From an uncultured Phascolarctobacterium sp. (lineage in GTDB: Bacteria; Bacillota; Negativicutes; Acidaminococcales; Acidaminococcaceae), in contig CASEIL010000021.1 in NCBI GenBank assembly GCA_949288065.1, positions 1-33,309 on the forward strand: 33,309 nt of DNA, read 5' to 3'. This document shows positions 32,836 to 33,309 of the stretch, in pieces. The stretch's first letter is position 1; each line of letters starts with the position of its first letter. Both the position numbers and the translations under genes were made by a program. The notes beneath the pieces are model-generated. The model did no database searches. It saw nothing but the letters and a program-made list of their open reading frames with translations, and was not told where the DNA came from.

Positions 32836-32886
32836 TTTCGTCACTCCAATCTTCATAAGTTAGCCCAATAGAGCTAAACACAAAAT

Positions 32887-32946
32887 GCCGTTAAGTCAAC
32901 TGGCTTGACGGCTTTCAGCGGTAATACCGGGCGGATTGCTCCGCCC
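32887..32946 (-). other. Two hairpins between decarboxylase and transporter genes
   Basis: Going with transcription, GGGCGG/CCGCCC (32929-32946, six-base loop) comes first, then GCCGTCAAG/CTTAACGGC (32887-32912, one G-U pair) followed by ATTTTGTGTTT. The second resembles a weak terminator or attenuator, which would let the decarboxylase genes be expressed above the carriers. It may equally be an mRNA-stability element. Confidence 0.5.
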
Positions 32947-32982
32947 TGTATCAACGCTTAAAAACTTAATAAAAGTTTAAAA

Positions 32983-33108
32983 TTAATCTTCTTCTGCCGG
33001 GAAAGATTTGTGGAGCAGTTTCGTTAAACCAACGAAAAGTCCAATTACGATAAACATGGTCGGCAGAGATACGCACATCATAATGACGGCTTTTTCAGTT
33101 GCACCCAT
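32983..33108 (-). CDS. OadG-related small membrane subunit
   Basis: A 41-residue protein with one membrane helix (about residues 9-30) and a short charged C-terminus ending in PAEED. It matches the small OadG-related subunits that accompany sodium-translocating decarboxylases and are thought to hold the complex together, comparable to the epsilon subunit of Veillonella methylmalonyl-CoA decarboxylase. The ATG follows GGAGGTG. It lies 63 bases after the beta-subunit gene, which supports the call. Confidence 0.75.
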   Translation of the reverse strand: MGATEKAVIMMCVSLPTMFIVIGLFVGLTKLLHKSFPAEED

Positions 33109-33171
33109 TTTTACACCTCCAAAAAAATTCCAGTGGAATGCACGCTAATAAGTAAACTCACAAGTTACAGA

Positions 33172-33309
33172 TTACATTTTTTCGAGAGCAGGAATCATTG
33201 CAAGTACAAGACCACCTGCTACTACGGATGCAACCTGACCAGCAACGTTTACGCCGATAGCATGTTGGATGATGAAGTTGGTCGGGTCTTCTTTCAATGC
33301 CATTTTAGC
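33172..33309 (-). CDS. Sodium-pumping decarboxylase beta subunit (3' end)
   Basis: The last 45 codons of a gene that enters from beyond the window. The residues LKEDPTNFIIQHAIGVNVAG match the very conserved C-terminus of OadB/GcdB/MmdB proteins (ADPTNFLLMHAMGPNVAG in oxaloacetate decarboxylase, from memory), followed by a final hydrophobic helix. The beta subunit is the membrane part that couples decarboxylation of a biotin-bound carboxyl group to sodium export. Which substrate family it belongs to (methylmalonyl-CoA, glutaconyl-CoA, malonyl or oxaloacetate) cannot be told from this piece. Confidence 0.88.
   Translation of the reverse strand, partial: AKMALKEDPTNFIIQHAIGVNVAGQVASVVAGGLVLAMIPALEKM

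Noticed and set aside
33127..33139. ATTCCAGTGGAAT dyad between the beta subunit and the small subunit
   Set aside because: Six-base arms in an intercistronic gap with no promoter; probably chance.

Overview
The window reads as chromosomal DNA of a fermentative, double-membraned member of the Bacillota, most likely class Negativicutes (Acidaminococcaceae or Phascolarctobacterium-like). Evidence: an end-of-gene fragment of a sodium-pumping acyl-CoA/oxaloacetate decarboxylase beta subunit with its tiny OadG-like partner, MatC-type dicarboxylate carriers, and a radC-mreBCD-mrdA-rodA operon followed by the paired radical-SAM genes (TIGR03960/TIGR03936). The taxonomic call is an inference. Every gene I could support lies on the minus strand, so operons read from high to low coordinates.

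1-4639: a type III-A CRISPR effector operon, cas10(csm1)-csm2-csm3-csm4-csm5. csm5 runs off the window start, and the genes overlap by one to four bases. No cas6, cas1 or cas2 accompanies it here. Two catalytic signatures are altered: Cas10 has GGDN instead of GGDD, and Csm3 has Glu where known Csm3 proteins carry the RNA-cutting Asp.

4756-5641: a two-gene redox unit (2x[4Fe-4S] ferredoxin plus a NapH-like membrane iron-sulfur protein) with its own promoter and terminator, sandwiched between the two CRISPR loci.

5687-17032: a complete type I-C system, cas3-cas5c-cas8c-cas7-cas4-cas1-cas2, then a leader full of inverted repeats and an array of 52 repeats (33 nt) plus one decayed end repeat. 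The old end of the array holds a second repeat form that differs by a compensated stem base pair, with both single-mutant intermediates also present. A 48-bp tandem duplication has made one truncated repeat. Base composition jumps inside the operon: the interference genes are AT-rich, the adaptation genes GC-rich.

17061-25795: the housekeeping cell-shape operon radC-mreB-mreC-mreD-mrdA(PBP2)-rodA, then the two radical-SAM genes, ending at a strong terminator. A perfect 7-bp-arm dyad overlaps the predicted promoter -35 box.

25823-27011: a small pair, a membrane protein of unknown function and a zinc-ribbon protein.

27060-33309: a dicarboxylate/acyl-CoA energy module. It holds the decarboxylase beta subunit C-terminus, an OadG-related 41-residue subunit, three tandem paralogous MatC-type carriers (the middle one frameshifted, the upstream one apparently TTG-started), and a class III CoA-transferase with its own promoter. 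Together these would import a dicarboxylate, activate it to a CoA ester and conserve decarboxylation energy as a sodium gradient; the substrate (succinate or malonate are candidates) is not determined by the sequence.

No tRNA, rRNA, insertion sequence or integrase was recognised. The only gene-free stretch over 300 bases is the CRISPR array with its leader.
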